Below, in pieces: positions 53,301-60,343 of a DNA stretch of 64,000 nt. The notes under the pieces are model-generated. The model was not told where the DNA came from. It saw only the letters and a list, made by a program, of their open reading frames with translations, and did not search any database. The translations under genes were made by a program, and so were the position numbers. How positions within the stretch are numbered: position 1 is the first letter of the stretch; each line of letters starts with the position of its first letter. Source of the stretch: Chitinophaga pinensis (GTDB taxonomy: Bacteria; Bacteroidota; Bacteroidia; 2-12-FULL-35-15); assembly GCA_945879015.1 (NCBI GenBank), contig CAMCUO010000007.1, positions 1 to 64,000 on the forward strand, read 5' to 3'.

Positions 53301-53555
53301 AAACGTACATTTACAAATCACAGCATTAAAGTTGAAAAAGGTGATACCATCTATATTTTCTCCGATGGATATGCGGATCAATTTGGCGGACCGAAAGGAA
53401 AAAAATTCATGTTAGGTAATATGCAAAAGTTAGCTTCCGATATTTACCAAAACCCTATCAAAGAACAAAAGCAATTATTACTCAAAAACTTCCTTGATTG
53501 GAAAGGCGAGCTGGAACAAGTGGATGATGTATTGGTCATTGGGTTTAAAATTTGA
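50301..53555 (+). CDS. Two-component-type sensor propeller fused to a SpoIIE/PP2C phosphatase
   Basis: This 1084-aa protein starts at a TTG with a signal peptide (ends MLAQ). About 12 regulator-propeller (Reg_prop) repeats follow, in two seven-bladed-type propellers (residues about 25-690; motif I-x-Q-D-x-x-G-N-I-W-F-G-T). A Y_Y_Y domain (about 690-765), one membrane helix (about 772-795) and a coiled coil (about 795-850) come next. The C-terminal PP2C/SpoIIE domain has metal aspartates in SGDFYW, ASVDCTGHGVPGAFMS, DGMDIALC and FSDGYADQFGG. It probably turns an extracellular signal into serine/threonine dephosphorylation of an unknown partner, replacing the usual histidine kinase. Confidence 0.9.
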   Translation: MKITSKIFPVLIVLLFAKFSMLAQTYDFHNFNVEDGLAQSQVLSICQDKYGNIWFGTNNGGVSKYDGNKFVTYSENDSLANNVVFSITEIKNGNILFGTNGGLSVLNGKKWLNFTEKNGLIHNRVYKVLEDNNGVVWIGTGKGVYQLKNNKIIPFNSDSLLNQARVFTIYADKANNIYFGTILNGVIKYNTTTKKFSNYSSSLGLQDNFVRSINEDLEGNLYIGTNSGINKITPEGALAQVKIPGQANVAFTSIIPDNKNDLWLATSEGIYKYNGSTYRKYTSKNGLASNILMCGMQDREGNFWFGTDGFGVSKYTGEAFVSYSSKDSLPGDYIKCIFQDSQKNVWMGVKDFGVVCLAKGKIINYKFNAKDPVNSLADNDVQTIIEDKKGNIYFGTKAGLSVFDGKHFHNYTKEDGLPENNILSTYIDKENIMWIGTADGLCSFKNNKFEIVRFPTNVYSAGKVFPVYNIFVDRNNTFWLASENGVVKVSGNTFQKFNKTNGFTSKRVISILQDKSGYLWFGTDEGVFYYNDTSFLNITVNDGLAANKVYLMLLNNDFLWVGTNNGIDKIDLLALHSSNTIKIKHFGKEEGLKGVECNFNSQMQDNQGNLWFGTIKGATVFNPNFDKINSKEALTRITGLRLFFQNSENELIKYSEGVDSLNNLPKALVLPYDKNHITFDFIGVCITNPSKVKYQFKLEGADKDWFPPTSKTEATYSSLPSGDYIFHLKAMNNDGLWNEKDVTYKFTILPPWYQTWWFYAMSAIVAFGLIYLFIVVRTRNLQKAKIELEQEVQLRTNQLRQEKEKVELVNKEVTEQKAIIEAKNHDITDSIKYAKNIQEALLPRLQNLHKELKDAFVLYLPKDIVSGDFYWFAKRKNKRFIASVDCTGHGVPGAFMSIIGNTLLNEIVTEKNITSPAEILNELHMGVKTSLKQSGNSENERRDGMDIALCSLNEDATILEYAGANRPLWIFRTNKSGQESFEMIKANKFPIGGLEMENEVKRTFTNHSIKVEKGDTIYIFSDGYADQFGGPKGKKFMLGNMQKLASDIYQNPIKEQKQLLLKNFLDWKGELEQVDDVLVIGFKI

Positions 53556-53615
53556 TTTCTCCGCTTCGGTCGAAATGACAATTTTAAACGAATGCAAGAA
53601 AAAGGCTTATCTAGA

Positions 53616-53663
53616 ACGTCACCCTGAGCATTCTGCGCTGTAGCAGACACATCGAAGGGCAAA
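53616..53663. repeat. Dispersed repeat (CACCCTGAGC...CGAAGG family)
   Basis: GTCACCCTGAGCA, TCTGC-gctgta-GCAGA (53632-53647), then CACATCGAAGGGC. It is the reverse complement of the unit at 50154 with a slightly different palindrome loop. The rest of 53556-53816 shows no gene. Confidence 0.65.
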
Positions 53664-53816
53664 CTCTCGCCCAAACCCATTCCCTAAAGGGCTATAAATA
53701 GGACTTTAAATTAAACATCCGTTTATTTGCTTTTTTACATAATCCTTTCTATATTAGTTACTTAATAACATAGTCCCATGAAACCCTATGCTAAAATACT
53801 CAAAAAAAAATCTCTC

Positions 53817-55373
53817 ATGAAAAAATTTCTACTCCTTTTTTCTACGGTATTATTTGTTTCTACCGTTAATTCTCAAACCGATGAAAGTCTAATGCTAAGT
53901 CTTAGCGGTGCAATGACTGGTACTGTAACTTCAGCTTCTGACGGAAGTTTCATTGCTACTTTGCCTTCTGGTGAAAACATTGTGGCTTCGCACATTGTTC
54001 TATCTTCTGGTGAAAGCGTTATAAATATCAAAAAGATTTTTTCTAACGGAAGTGTTGCTACTTTGAAGAATTTAGTAATTCCGAGTACTGTTGCTTATTC
54101 TAATTTAAAAGGATTGTCTTGTTCAAGTTCTGGAGTATTTACATGTATGTTTGGAGAGTATAACGACTTATACCTTGTAAAATTTAATGCTTCAGGAATG
54201 ATTGACTGGCAAAAAAGCATCAATGTCCCAGAAGTGACTTCTCTATATTATACTCATACTATGAATGAAACACCAACTGGAGAATATTATATTAGTATTT
54301 CTTCTTATAGTTTTATGGGTATCATTAAAATAGATTCAAACGGAAATTTATTATGGAATAAGAAATTAGCCGGACCAAGAGATGATGGAAAATGTCCGGG
54401 GTTCTGTTCTGAAGTTACATTAAGCGGTGGGTGTATTTCAACTTTAAAAGATGAAAGTTTTGAAACTATCATTAACCTGGCGCCAGATGGGTCATTGGTT
54501 TGGTCTAGATCTTTTGGAGATTTTATGTATCGTTGGACAAAATCAATTAAAGCAGACAACCTAGGTAATTTTTATATCATGGGTAGCTATGGAGGCATAG
54601 GGCAAACATTTGTTCAAAAAATGGATGCTAACGGCAATTTTATTTATGCTAAAGATATTTCTGGAGGAACTTCCTATGACGATGCTTTTGTTACTAATTC
54701 TAATGAATTGATCTTACTTTCTAAATCACCTTCTTTAAAACTTACAAAATTCGGTCCATCTGGAAATATAGTTTGGAATAAAGGAATTGGTGCAATTACT
54801 GGAGGAGATGCATATTCTTTTGGAACTCTTTTTTCACAATCAGCTAGTACAAATGTTAGTTTTTTATCCATGATGGATACTTCATATGTAGTTTTTAAAT
54901 TCTCAGGAGAGCCTTCTGAACTTTGTAACTCTTTTAATTTTGGAATTGACAATACTGCAGATGACGCTCAAATTTTAGCTGCTGAAATTGATTCTACTTG
55001 TAATATAAATCCACTTATTGTTACTATTACTAATACTGGATTTGCATCAAATTCAACTGAATATTACGAGTCTAATGATTTCTGCTCATTTATTGCTTCT
55101 GTTAACGAAACAACTTCAGTTGACTTAAACATCTACCCAAATCCTGCTACCGATTTTGTAACAATTGAATTGGGTAATTTGAAAAACATTGATTTACAAA
55201 ATGCTGTACTTGTTGTTTATGACATGACTGGCAAAAAAGTTTTCGAAAAACAATTGAACAACTCATCAATGGAAAAAATTTCAACTGCTGATTATGCAGC
55301 TGGACTTTATACCATCATAATTGCTAATTCTAACAACATACTTGCTAAGCAGCGAGTGATTGTACAGAAGTAA
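53817..55373 (+). CDS. Secreted propeller-like protein with type A T9SS sorting domain
   Basis: The frame opens at 53778. The ATG at 53817 begins the signal peptide (MKKFLLLFSTVLFVSTVNSQ), so I use it (518 aa). The mature protein holds repeated strands of the kind LVKFNASGMIDWQKSINV, IIKIDSNGNLLWNKKLAG, VQKMDANGNFIYAKDI and LTKFGPSGNIVWNKGI, which resemble SBBP/quinoprotein-like beta-propeller blades. The last 75 residues are a type A T9SS domain (LNIYPNPATDFVTIEL, VYDMTGKKVFEKQL, YAAGLYTIIIANSN). Ligand unknown. It ends with a terminator. Confidence 0.85.
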   Translation: MKKFLLLFSTVLFVSTVNSQTDESLMLSLSGAMTGTVTSASDGSFIATLPSGENIVASHIVLSSGESVINIKKIFSNGSVATLKNLVIPSTVAYSNLKGLSCSSSGVFTCMFGEYNDLYLVKFNASGMIDWQKSINVPEVTSLYYTHTMNETPTGEYYISISSYSFMGIIKIDSNGNLLWNKKLAGPRDDGKCPGFCSEVTLSGGCISTLKDESFETIINLAPDGSLVWSRSFGDFMYRWTKSIKADNLGNFYIMGSYGGIGQTFVQKMDANGNFIYAKDISGGTSYDDAFVTNSNELILLSKSPSLKLTKFGPSGNIVWNKGIGAITGGDAYSFGTLFSQSASTNVSFLSMMDTSYVVFKFSGEPSELCNSFNFGIDNTADDAQILAAEIDSTCNINPLIVTITNTGFASNSTEYYESNDFCSFIASVNETTSVDLNIYPNPATDFVTIELGNLKNIDLQNAVLVVYDMTGKKVFEKQLNNSSMEKISTADYAAGLYTIIIANSNNILAKQRVIVQK

Positions 55374-55397
55374 GAAAACAAGTCAAATCTCTCTAAT

Positions 55398-55434
55398 AAG
55401 CTCGAAATGAAGATCATTTCGGGCTTATTTTTTG
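55398..55434 (+). terminator. Rho-independent terminator
   Basis: AAGC-t-CGAAATGA / TCATTTCG-g-GCTT stem is followed by ATTTTTT. Confidence 0.75.
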
Positions 55435-55447
55435 GCTAAATTTTTGT

Positions 55448-55455
55448 TACTTTTG
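55448..55455 (+). promoter_or_regulatory. -7 box of rpoN
   Basis: TACTTTTG matches TAnnTTTG, 28 nt before the ATG at 55484. Confidence 0.5.
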
Positions 55456-55483
55456 TATAAACAAGGAAAAGCGCAGAACGATT

Positions 55484-56944
55484 ATGTTAAGGCAGATACA
55501 GTCGCAGAAATTATTACAAAAACTATCCCCGCAACAAATTCAATTAATGAAATTGTTGCAGTTGCCTACTATCGCATTAGAACAACGTATCAAAGAAGAA
55601 ATGGAAATCAATCCTGCACTGGAAGAAGGTGTGGATACCGATGATGAACCAAAAGACGAATTTGACAATGATGAAGAGTTTGATGAAACCACCAAAGCAG
55701 ATGAAAATCAAAGAGAAGACTTTGCACTTAGCGATTATATGGATGATGATGAAGGGGCTTCCTACAAACTAAAAGCAAACAATACGAGTCCAGACGAAGA
55801 ACGCAAAGACATTCCCTTTTCTGTTGGAGTAACATTTCAAGATATGTTGGATAGTCAGCTTGGAATGAAAGATTTGGACGATCGGGAATATCAAATAGCA
55901 TTGCACCTCATCGGGAATTTAGATGACGATGGTTATTTACGAAGAGAATTATCTTCCATTGTTGACGACATTGCATTTTCTCAAAACATTACTACTACTG
56001 AAGCAGAACTCAACGAGTTACTTAAAATCATTCAGGATTTTGAACCTGCAGGAATTGGCGCTCGCGATTTACAAGAATGTTTATTGATTCAATTAAGAAA
56101 AATTGAAGTTCAAACCATGATTGTGGAATTGGCTACAGAAGTGGTAGAAAAACAAATGGATGAATTTTCGAAAAAACATTATGATAAGATTTCGAAAAAA
56201 CTAGAGATTGATGATGAACTATTAAAAGAAGTCATTCAAGAAATTTTAAAGTTAAATCCTCGTCCAGGTAACTCCATGGCTGACGGACAAAAGAGTCACC
56301 AACAAGTAATTGCCGATTTCATGATGATAAATGAAGATGGGCAATTGATATTAACTTTAAATTCTCGTAACTCTCCTGATTTAAAAGTAAGCAAAGAATA
56401 TTCTCAAATGCTAGAAGAATATTCCAAATCAAAAGATAAGAGTAGCAAGGAAGCTTCTATGTTTGTAAAACAAAAACTAGAAGGCGCAAAATGGTTTATT
56501 GATGCAATTCAACAACGTAGTTATACTTTATTGTATACCATGAATGCAATCATGGAATATCAAAAAGAATATTTTTTGACTGGTGATGAAACGCTTTTGA
56601 AACCAATGATTTTAAAGGATATTGCCGAAAGAGTAAATTTAGATATTTCAACAATTTCTCGTGTTGCAAATAGTAAATATGTACAAACAGCTTTTGGAAC
56701 ATTTTTATTAAAATCGTTTTTCAGTGAATCTCTTTCTACTGATAGCGGTGAAGAAGTTTCTACACGTGAAGTAAAAAAGATTTTGGAAGATTGTATTGCT
56801 GCCGAAAGCAAAAAAAAACCGTTGACAGATGATAAGCTTACAAAAATTTTAAAAGAAAAAGGATATAACATTGCCAGAAGAACTATTGCTAAGTATCGTG
56901 AACAATTGGAGATTCCGGTTGCGAGGTTGAGGAAAGAACTTTAA
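55484..56944 (+). CDS. rpoN: RNA polymerase sigma-54 factor
   Basis: Sigma-54 recruits polymerase to -24/-12 promoters that need AAA+ activators. The 486-aa protein has the Gln-rich region I (QKLLQKLSPQQIQLMKLLQL), an acidic linker of about 70 residues (EEGVDTDDEPKDEFDNDEEF), and the core-binding domain (QLGMKDLDDREYQIALHLIGNLDDDGYL). A helix-turn-helix (TISRVANSKYVQTAFGTFLLK) and the RpoN box (ARRTIAKYREQLEIP) at the end follow. I did not see its activator gene in this window. Confidence 0.96.
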   Translation: MLRQIQSQKLLQKLSPQQIQLMKLLQLPTIALEQRIKEEMEINPALEEGVDTDDEPKDEFDNDEEFDETTKADENQREDFALSDYMDDDEGASYKLKANNTSPDEERKDIPFSVGVTFQDMLDSQLGMKDLDDREYQIALHLIGNLDDDGYLRRELSSIVDDIAFSQNITTTEAELNELLKIIQDFEPAGIGARDLQECLLIQLRKIEVQTMIVELATEVVEKQMDEFSKKHYDKISKKLEIDDELLKEVIQEILKLNPRPGNSMADGQKSHQQVIADFMMINEDGQLILTLNSRNSPDLKVSKEYSQMLEEYSKSKDKSSKEASMFVKQKLEGAKWFIDAIQQRSYTLLYTMNAIMEYQKEYFLTGDETLLKPMILKDIAERVNLDISTISRVANSKYVQTAFGTFLLKSFFSESLSTDSGEEVSTREVKKILEDCIAAESKKKPLTDDKLTKILKEKGYNIARRTIAKYREQLEIPVARLRKEL

Positions 56945-57046
56945 GGCAGTAGACAATTTTACAGTAGGCAGTACGCAAAGAAAAGAATTAAAAAGAAATA
57001 ATAAAAAGCATAAATTCGTAAAATTCGTTTTAATTCGTTATCCGTA

Positions 57047-57658
57047 ATGGAAGCTCGCTTCGCTAAAATCATTTCTTACACACTTCACCCTTTATTAATG
57101 CCAACTTACGGGTTTGCATTTATATTTTTTACCGAAAATTATGTCTCTACATTTATTCCTGCTAGTTTAAAATTTATAATTCTTGGAGTTACATTTTTAT
57201 TTACATTTTTACTTCCATCGATCAACGCTTTGATATTATTAAAAATGAAGCGCATTCAAAGTTTAGAAATGGAAACAAATCAAGAACGAATTATTCCTTA
57301 TAGCAGCACCGCATTATATTTTTTCGCTTTGTTTTATTTATTTTATGATGCAGGATTTCCCGACATATTTAAAATACTAATTCTTGGTGCAGCCATTTCA
57401 ATTTTACTCACGTTTCTTATTAATTTCAGGTGGAAAATAAGCGCACATACCGTTGGAATTGGTGGAATTGCTGGAGCAGCACTTGGAATGATTTATCGGA
57501 TACAAATGGATATGAGTGTTGCCCTAATCGCAATTATACTTTTATCAGGAATTGTTGCTTATGCACGACTGAAATTAAATGCTCACACACCTTCTCAAGT
57601 TTATTCTGGATTTGTCTTGGGATTTTTTATTGAATTGGGATTGATGTTATTTTACTAA
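57047..57658 (+). CDS. PAP2-like integral membrane protein
   Basis: This 203-aa protein has six or so membrane helices. The last third carries fragments of the PAP2 phosphatase site: WKISAHTVGIGG (first His) and ARLKLNAHTPSQVYSGFVLG (second Arg/His motif). The upstream KxxxxxxRP motif is replaced by QERIIPYSSTALYF. It may be a lipid phosphatase relative or a pseudo-enzyme. It lies 102 nt after rpoN on the same strand; the spacer holds a short GCAGTAGAC-type repeat but no clear terminator. Confidence 0.75.
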   Translation: MEARFAKIISYTLHPLLMPTYGFAFIFFTENYVSTFIPASLKFIILGVTFLFTFLLPSINALILLKMKRIQSLEMETNQERIIPYSSTALYFFALFYLFYDAGFPDIFKILILGAAISILLTFLINFRWKISAHTVGIGGIAGAALGMIYRIQMDMSVALIAIILLSGIVAYARLKLNAHTPSQVYSGFVLGFFIELGLMLFY

Positions 57659-57834
57659 TTCAACAAAGCATCTCTGTGTGGAATGGAACGCAGATTTTCA
57701 TGATTGTTATGATTTAAAAGAATTTTTTATTTGTTATGTGTTTTATGATTTATTCACTTCGTCAATTGGATTTGATTATCCCCACCCAAATGCATTTTCT
57801 ACAAAGTTTAATTCCAAAGATAAATATTCATTTC

Positions 57835-58015
57835 GAAGTCGCGCGTGAGCTAGGGCCGGGCGCGATGCAGCCAAGGGGTGAACAGCATTTTGTGAGAAAA
57901 TCTTAGCAAAAGCTTTAGCTCTTTTGCTTTAGATTTTCCGGAAAATGGTTAGAGGCGGGAAGCAATCGCCCGGTCTTGATTCTTTTGGTTCTTTTCTGAT
58001 CAAGCAGAAAAGAAC
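57835..58015. repeat. G+C-rich composite intergenic repeat with hairpin
   Basis: A patch richer in G+C than its surroundings contains GTCGCGCGTGAGCTAGGGCC, GGGCGCGATGCAGCCAAGG, GGCGGGAAGCAATCGCCCGG and finally the perfect 11-bp hairpin GTTCTTTTCTG / CAGAAAAGAAC (57988-57998 / 58005-58015). No open frame. Together with the AACGCAGATTTTCATGATTG stretch near 57690 it fills the 435-nt gap between PAP2-like and beta-barrel genes. Confidence 0.5.
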
Positions 58016-58093
58016 AAAGCAAAATTGAAAGTAGAATGTTTTAGTAAAAATGAATCGAAATTAAGGACTATCCTTTCTTCGAAAGAATCTCTA

Positions 58094-58795
58094 TTAATAC
58101 AACAACATCCCAACTCCAAATGAGAAAGGAATCATTCCTGGTTCACCTCTACCCTTTTTGAATATTTCGGATAAAGCATAAAACCCTTGTAGGTTAAATT
58201 TATTGTAGCCAATTCTTAATGTTACACCATAACGCAAAGGATCAATATTTTTTATTCGGTATACTTTTACTTTCCCATCTTCATCCGCATATTTTGTATG
58301 CACATTATAAGCATAACCTATTTTTCCTCCAACTGTCATTTTAAAACTTTTATCTCCTCTTGTTCTTAATCTTAGTTCGACTGGAATTTCCATATAATTC
58401 ATAGAAAACTTATTGGTACTATACTTTACAGTTAAAGGCTCAAACGTTGTATATTTCCCATCAATGGTATAGGTGATTTGTCCGTTTGTATGTACATCAT
58501 GCGTACTAATTCCTGCTCCAATTGCAATGCTAAACGGACCATATCCAAAAGGATAATCCCACATTAAATAAGCATTTCCTCCCAATGAATAGGGTTTTTG
58601 TGTAATTCCATCTGGCCAATTACGGTAGGAATCAAAACTAAAGTCTACTACAATATGGTCTTTTGGCTCAGCAATTTTTTTAGGCGGTTTTTCTACTATC
58701 GAATCTTTTGTTTGCGCAAAAGAGTTGCTTCCTAAAAATAAGAGAAGAATAAAAAACACAGTTTGAAAATTTATTTTTTGAAATGACAATTTCAT
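58094..58795 (-). CDS. Outer-membrane beta-barrel protein
   Basis: This 233-aa protein has a signal peptide ending SNSFAQ, a short charged linker (KDSIVEKPPKKIAEPKDH) and a barrel of about eight amphipathic strands (FSMNYMEIPVELRLRTRG, FKMTVGGKIGYAYNVHTKY, YGVTLRIGYNKFNLQGFYAL). It ends in the aromatic-containing GMLLY. It belongs to the PorT-like / outer-membrane beta-barrel group. A -7 box TATTTTTG reads on the minus strand at 58811-58818. Role unknown. Confidence 0.82.
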   Translation of the reverse strand: MKLSFQKINFQTVFFILLLFLGSNSFAQTKDSIVEKPPKKIAEPKDHIVVDFSFDSYRNWPDGITQKPYSLGGNAYLMWDYPFGYGPFSIAIGAGISTHDVHTNGQITYTIDGKYTTFEPLTVKYSTNKFSMNYMEIPVELRLRTRGDKSFKMTVGGKIGYAYNVHTKYADEDGKVKVYRIKNIDPLRYGVTLRIGYNKFNLQGFYALSEIFKKGRGEPGMIPFSFGVGMLLY

Positions 58796-58842
58796 TTGTT
58801 TTTATTTATACAAAAATAATCATTTTAAAATTGATAGCGAAT

Positions 58843-59469
58843 TTAAAACAAATCAATCACACTTTCTTTTTTCACGTCCAACAATATTGTTGAAATACCT
58901 AAGCTACAAGCACTATCGACATGTTGTAAAGAGTCGTCGATAAAAAGTGTTTCTTCTTTTGAAAGAGTATTTTGATTTAAAATCAATTCAAAAATTTCCG
59001 CATCAGGCTTTCGCATTTTTACTTCAAAAGAAAGGTAAACTTTTTCAAAGTGCTCATTAAGACTATCTATTTCAAATTGTTTACGCAAATAATTATTTAT
59101 AAAAATCATATGAATTTCATTGGTATTGCTTAAAAGAAAAGTACGATAACTGTTTTTGATGCGAATCAAAAAATCTAATCGCTCTTTAGGTAAATCCAAC
59201 ACCATTGCGTTCCATGCAGAATCGATATCTGAATCAGTGGTTCCAGGCTTACATTGCTTTTTCAGTTCTTCTCTGAAATCCTGAGAGGAAATCATTCCTT
59301 TTTCATAAAGATCAAATAATTTTTTCTGCTCTTTTTGCGAAAAATAAGCTTCGAAATGAGGCAACCCTATTTTTGAAAAGGCTTCTATCAATAGAGCATA
59401 GTCGATATTAATGATTACACCACCTAAATCAAAAATGATGTTTTTTATTTTGTTTGGGTTAATAACCAC
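58843..59469 (-). CDS. HAD-superfamily phosphatase (YihX-like)
   Basis: This 208-aa hydrolase of subfamily IA has motif I IIFDLGGVI (Asp nucleophile near residue 14, with G replacing the second Asp as in YihX-type enzymes). Motif II is LLSNTNE, the Lys is in EVKMRKPDAEIFEL, and motif III is LFIDDSLQHV. The cap is four-helical. Substrate may be a sugar or nucleotide phosphate; sequence does not tell. It is divergent from the tRNA region. Confidence 0.88.
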   Translation of the reverse strand: MVINPNKIKNIIFDLGGVIINIDYALLIEAFSKIGLPHFEAYFSQKEQKKLFDLYEKGMISSQDFREELKKQCKPGTTDSDIDSAWNAMVLDLPKERLDFLIRIKNSYRTFLLSNTNEIHMIFINNYLRKQFEIDSLNEHFEKVYLSFEVKMRKPDAEIFELILNQNTLSKEETLFIDDSLQHVDSACSLGISTILLDVKKESVIDLF

Positions 59470-59547
59470 AATTTAAAGGAGGTAGAGTTTTGTTAATTCG
59501 TTCTAAATATATAATTTCGCAATCCTATTTTTGCTTTAGAGCAAAAA

Positions 59548-59610
59548 GGGCCTATAGCTCATTCGGTTAGAGCAACAGACTCCCCCGATAGCTATCGGGG
59601 CTGTGGGTGC
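59548..59610 (+). pseudogene. Broken tRNA copy with an 18-bp palindrome in place of the anticodon
   Basis: Bases 59548-59582 are identical to positions 1-35 of the intact tRNA at 59641. The five bases that follow in the intact gene (ATAAT, including two anticodon bases) are replaced by CCCCGATAGCTATCGGGG (59583-59600). Then CTGTGGGTGC (positions 41-50) is again identical, and from 59611 the sequence differs. The T-arm and 3' acceptor strand are absent, so it cannot fold as a tRNA. A hairpin (TTTTTGCT / AGCAAAAA, 59528-59547) abuts its 5' end. Confidence 0.85.
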
Positions 59611-59640
59611 GGAGATAAAGGTAAATAATAATATTGACTT

Positions 59641-59717
59641 GGGCCTATAGCTCATTCGGTTAGAGCAACAGACTCATAATCTGTGGGTGCTTGGTTCGAT
59701 TCCAAGTGGGCCCACCA
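59641..59717 (+). tRNA. tRNA with CAT anticodon (Ile2 or Met)
   Basis: This is a 77-nt cloverleaf with an encoded CCA. The acceptor is GGGCCTA / TGGGCCC (one G-T pair). The D arm has TAGCTCATTCGGTTAGAGCA. The anticodon stem is ACAGA / TCTGT with loop CTCATAA. The T arm has TTGGTTCGATTCCAAG. The CAT anticodon fits elongator methionine or lysidine-modified isoleucine. The 5' end resembles Bacteroidota tRNA-Ile2 as I remember it, but I cannot decide. A terminator follows. Confidence 0.93.
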
Positions 59718-59721
59718 AGTC

Positions 59722-59752
59722 AAAAGCATCGCAAATGCGATGCTTTTTTTAT
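59722..59752 (+). terminator. Rho-independent terminator of the tRNA gene
   Basis: AAAAGCATCGCA / TGCGATGCTTTT, a perfect 12-bp stem with a 2-nt loop, followed by T. Confidence 0.85.
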
Positions 59753-59761
59753 TATAATCAT

Positions 59762-59857
59762 ATGATAGGATGTTATATTTTATATAGTGAAAAGCTGGAT
59801 CGTTTTTATAGTGGAACGACACAACCAGAAATGATTTTAAAATTACAAGGATTATAA
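59762..59857 (+). pseudogene. GIY-YIG nuclease N-terminal stub
   Basis: A 31-codon frame starts MIGCYILYSEKLDRFYSGTT and then ends with PEMILKLQGL and a stop. The YILYS...FYxGTT pattern is the first half of a small GIY-YIG (UvrC-N-like) endonuclease domain. The I of YIG is replaced by S, and the catalytic Arg/His/Glu/Asn part is absent. It is therefore a truncated remnant beside a tRNA. The stop lies 3 nt from the convergent epimerase gene. Confidence 0.7.
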
Positions 59858-59859
59858 TT

Positions 59860-60261
59860 TTACTTCATCTCCTGACACAATTCAATCAGAACACCATTTG
59901 TACCTTTTGGATGTAAAAAGCAAATCAGCTTGTTATCAGCACCTTTCTTTGGCACTTCTGATAATAATGTAAAGCCTTCTCCTTGTAAGCGTTTCATTTC
60001 CGCCTTTATATCTGCTACTTCAAACGCGATATGATGAATTCCTTCTCCTTTTTTCTCAATAAACTTTGCAATTGGGCTATTAGAATCGGTTGCTTCCAGT
60101 AATTCTATTTTATTATCTCCCACCATGAAAAAGGAAGTAGAAACAGCCTCACTTTCCACTTTTTCGAGCTTGTATGGAGCTTTTCCGAACAATTTGGTAA
60201 ACAAATCGTTGGATTGCTTAATGTTCTTTACGGCTATTCCAATATGCTCTATCTTAAACAT
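59860..60261 (-). CDS. mce: Methylmalonyl-CoA epimerase
   Basis: This enzyme interconverts (R)- and (S)-methylmalonyl-CoA in propionate metabolism. The 133-aa vicinal-oxygen-chelate protein has two beta-alpha-beta modules with metal ligands His6 (KIEHIGIAV), the His of GIHHIAFEV and a terminal Glu (VLIELCQ). The family motif GEGIHHIAFEV is diagnostic. It is preceded by a terminator, so it has its own promoter, which I could not identify. Confidence 0.93.
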   Translation of the reverse strand: MFKIEHIGIAVKNIKQSNDLFTKLFGKAPYKLEKVESEAVSTSFFMVGDNKIELLEATDSNSPIAKFIEKKGEGIHHIAFEVADIKAEMKRLQGEGFTLLSEVPKKGADNKLICFLHPKGTNGVLIELCQEMK

Positions 60262-60285
60262 TATCAGCTATTTATATGTTTATTG

Positions 60286-60321
60286 AAAAAAAATAATCCC
60301 GATATAAATACCGGGATTATT
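60286..60321 (-). terminator. Terminator of the 60344 gene
   Basis: Read on the minus strand, AATAATCCCG / CGGGATTATT is followed by a T run. It includes a CCCG/CGGG palindrome. Confidence 0.75.
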
Positions 60322-60343
60322 TGAATACCTTTTGTATTCAGGA

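Noticed and set aside
59548..59610. A second functional tRNA gene
   Set aside because: The anticodon is replaced by a palindrome, and the T-arm and 3' acceptor strand are missing.
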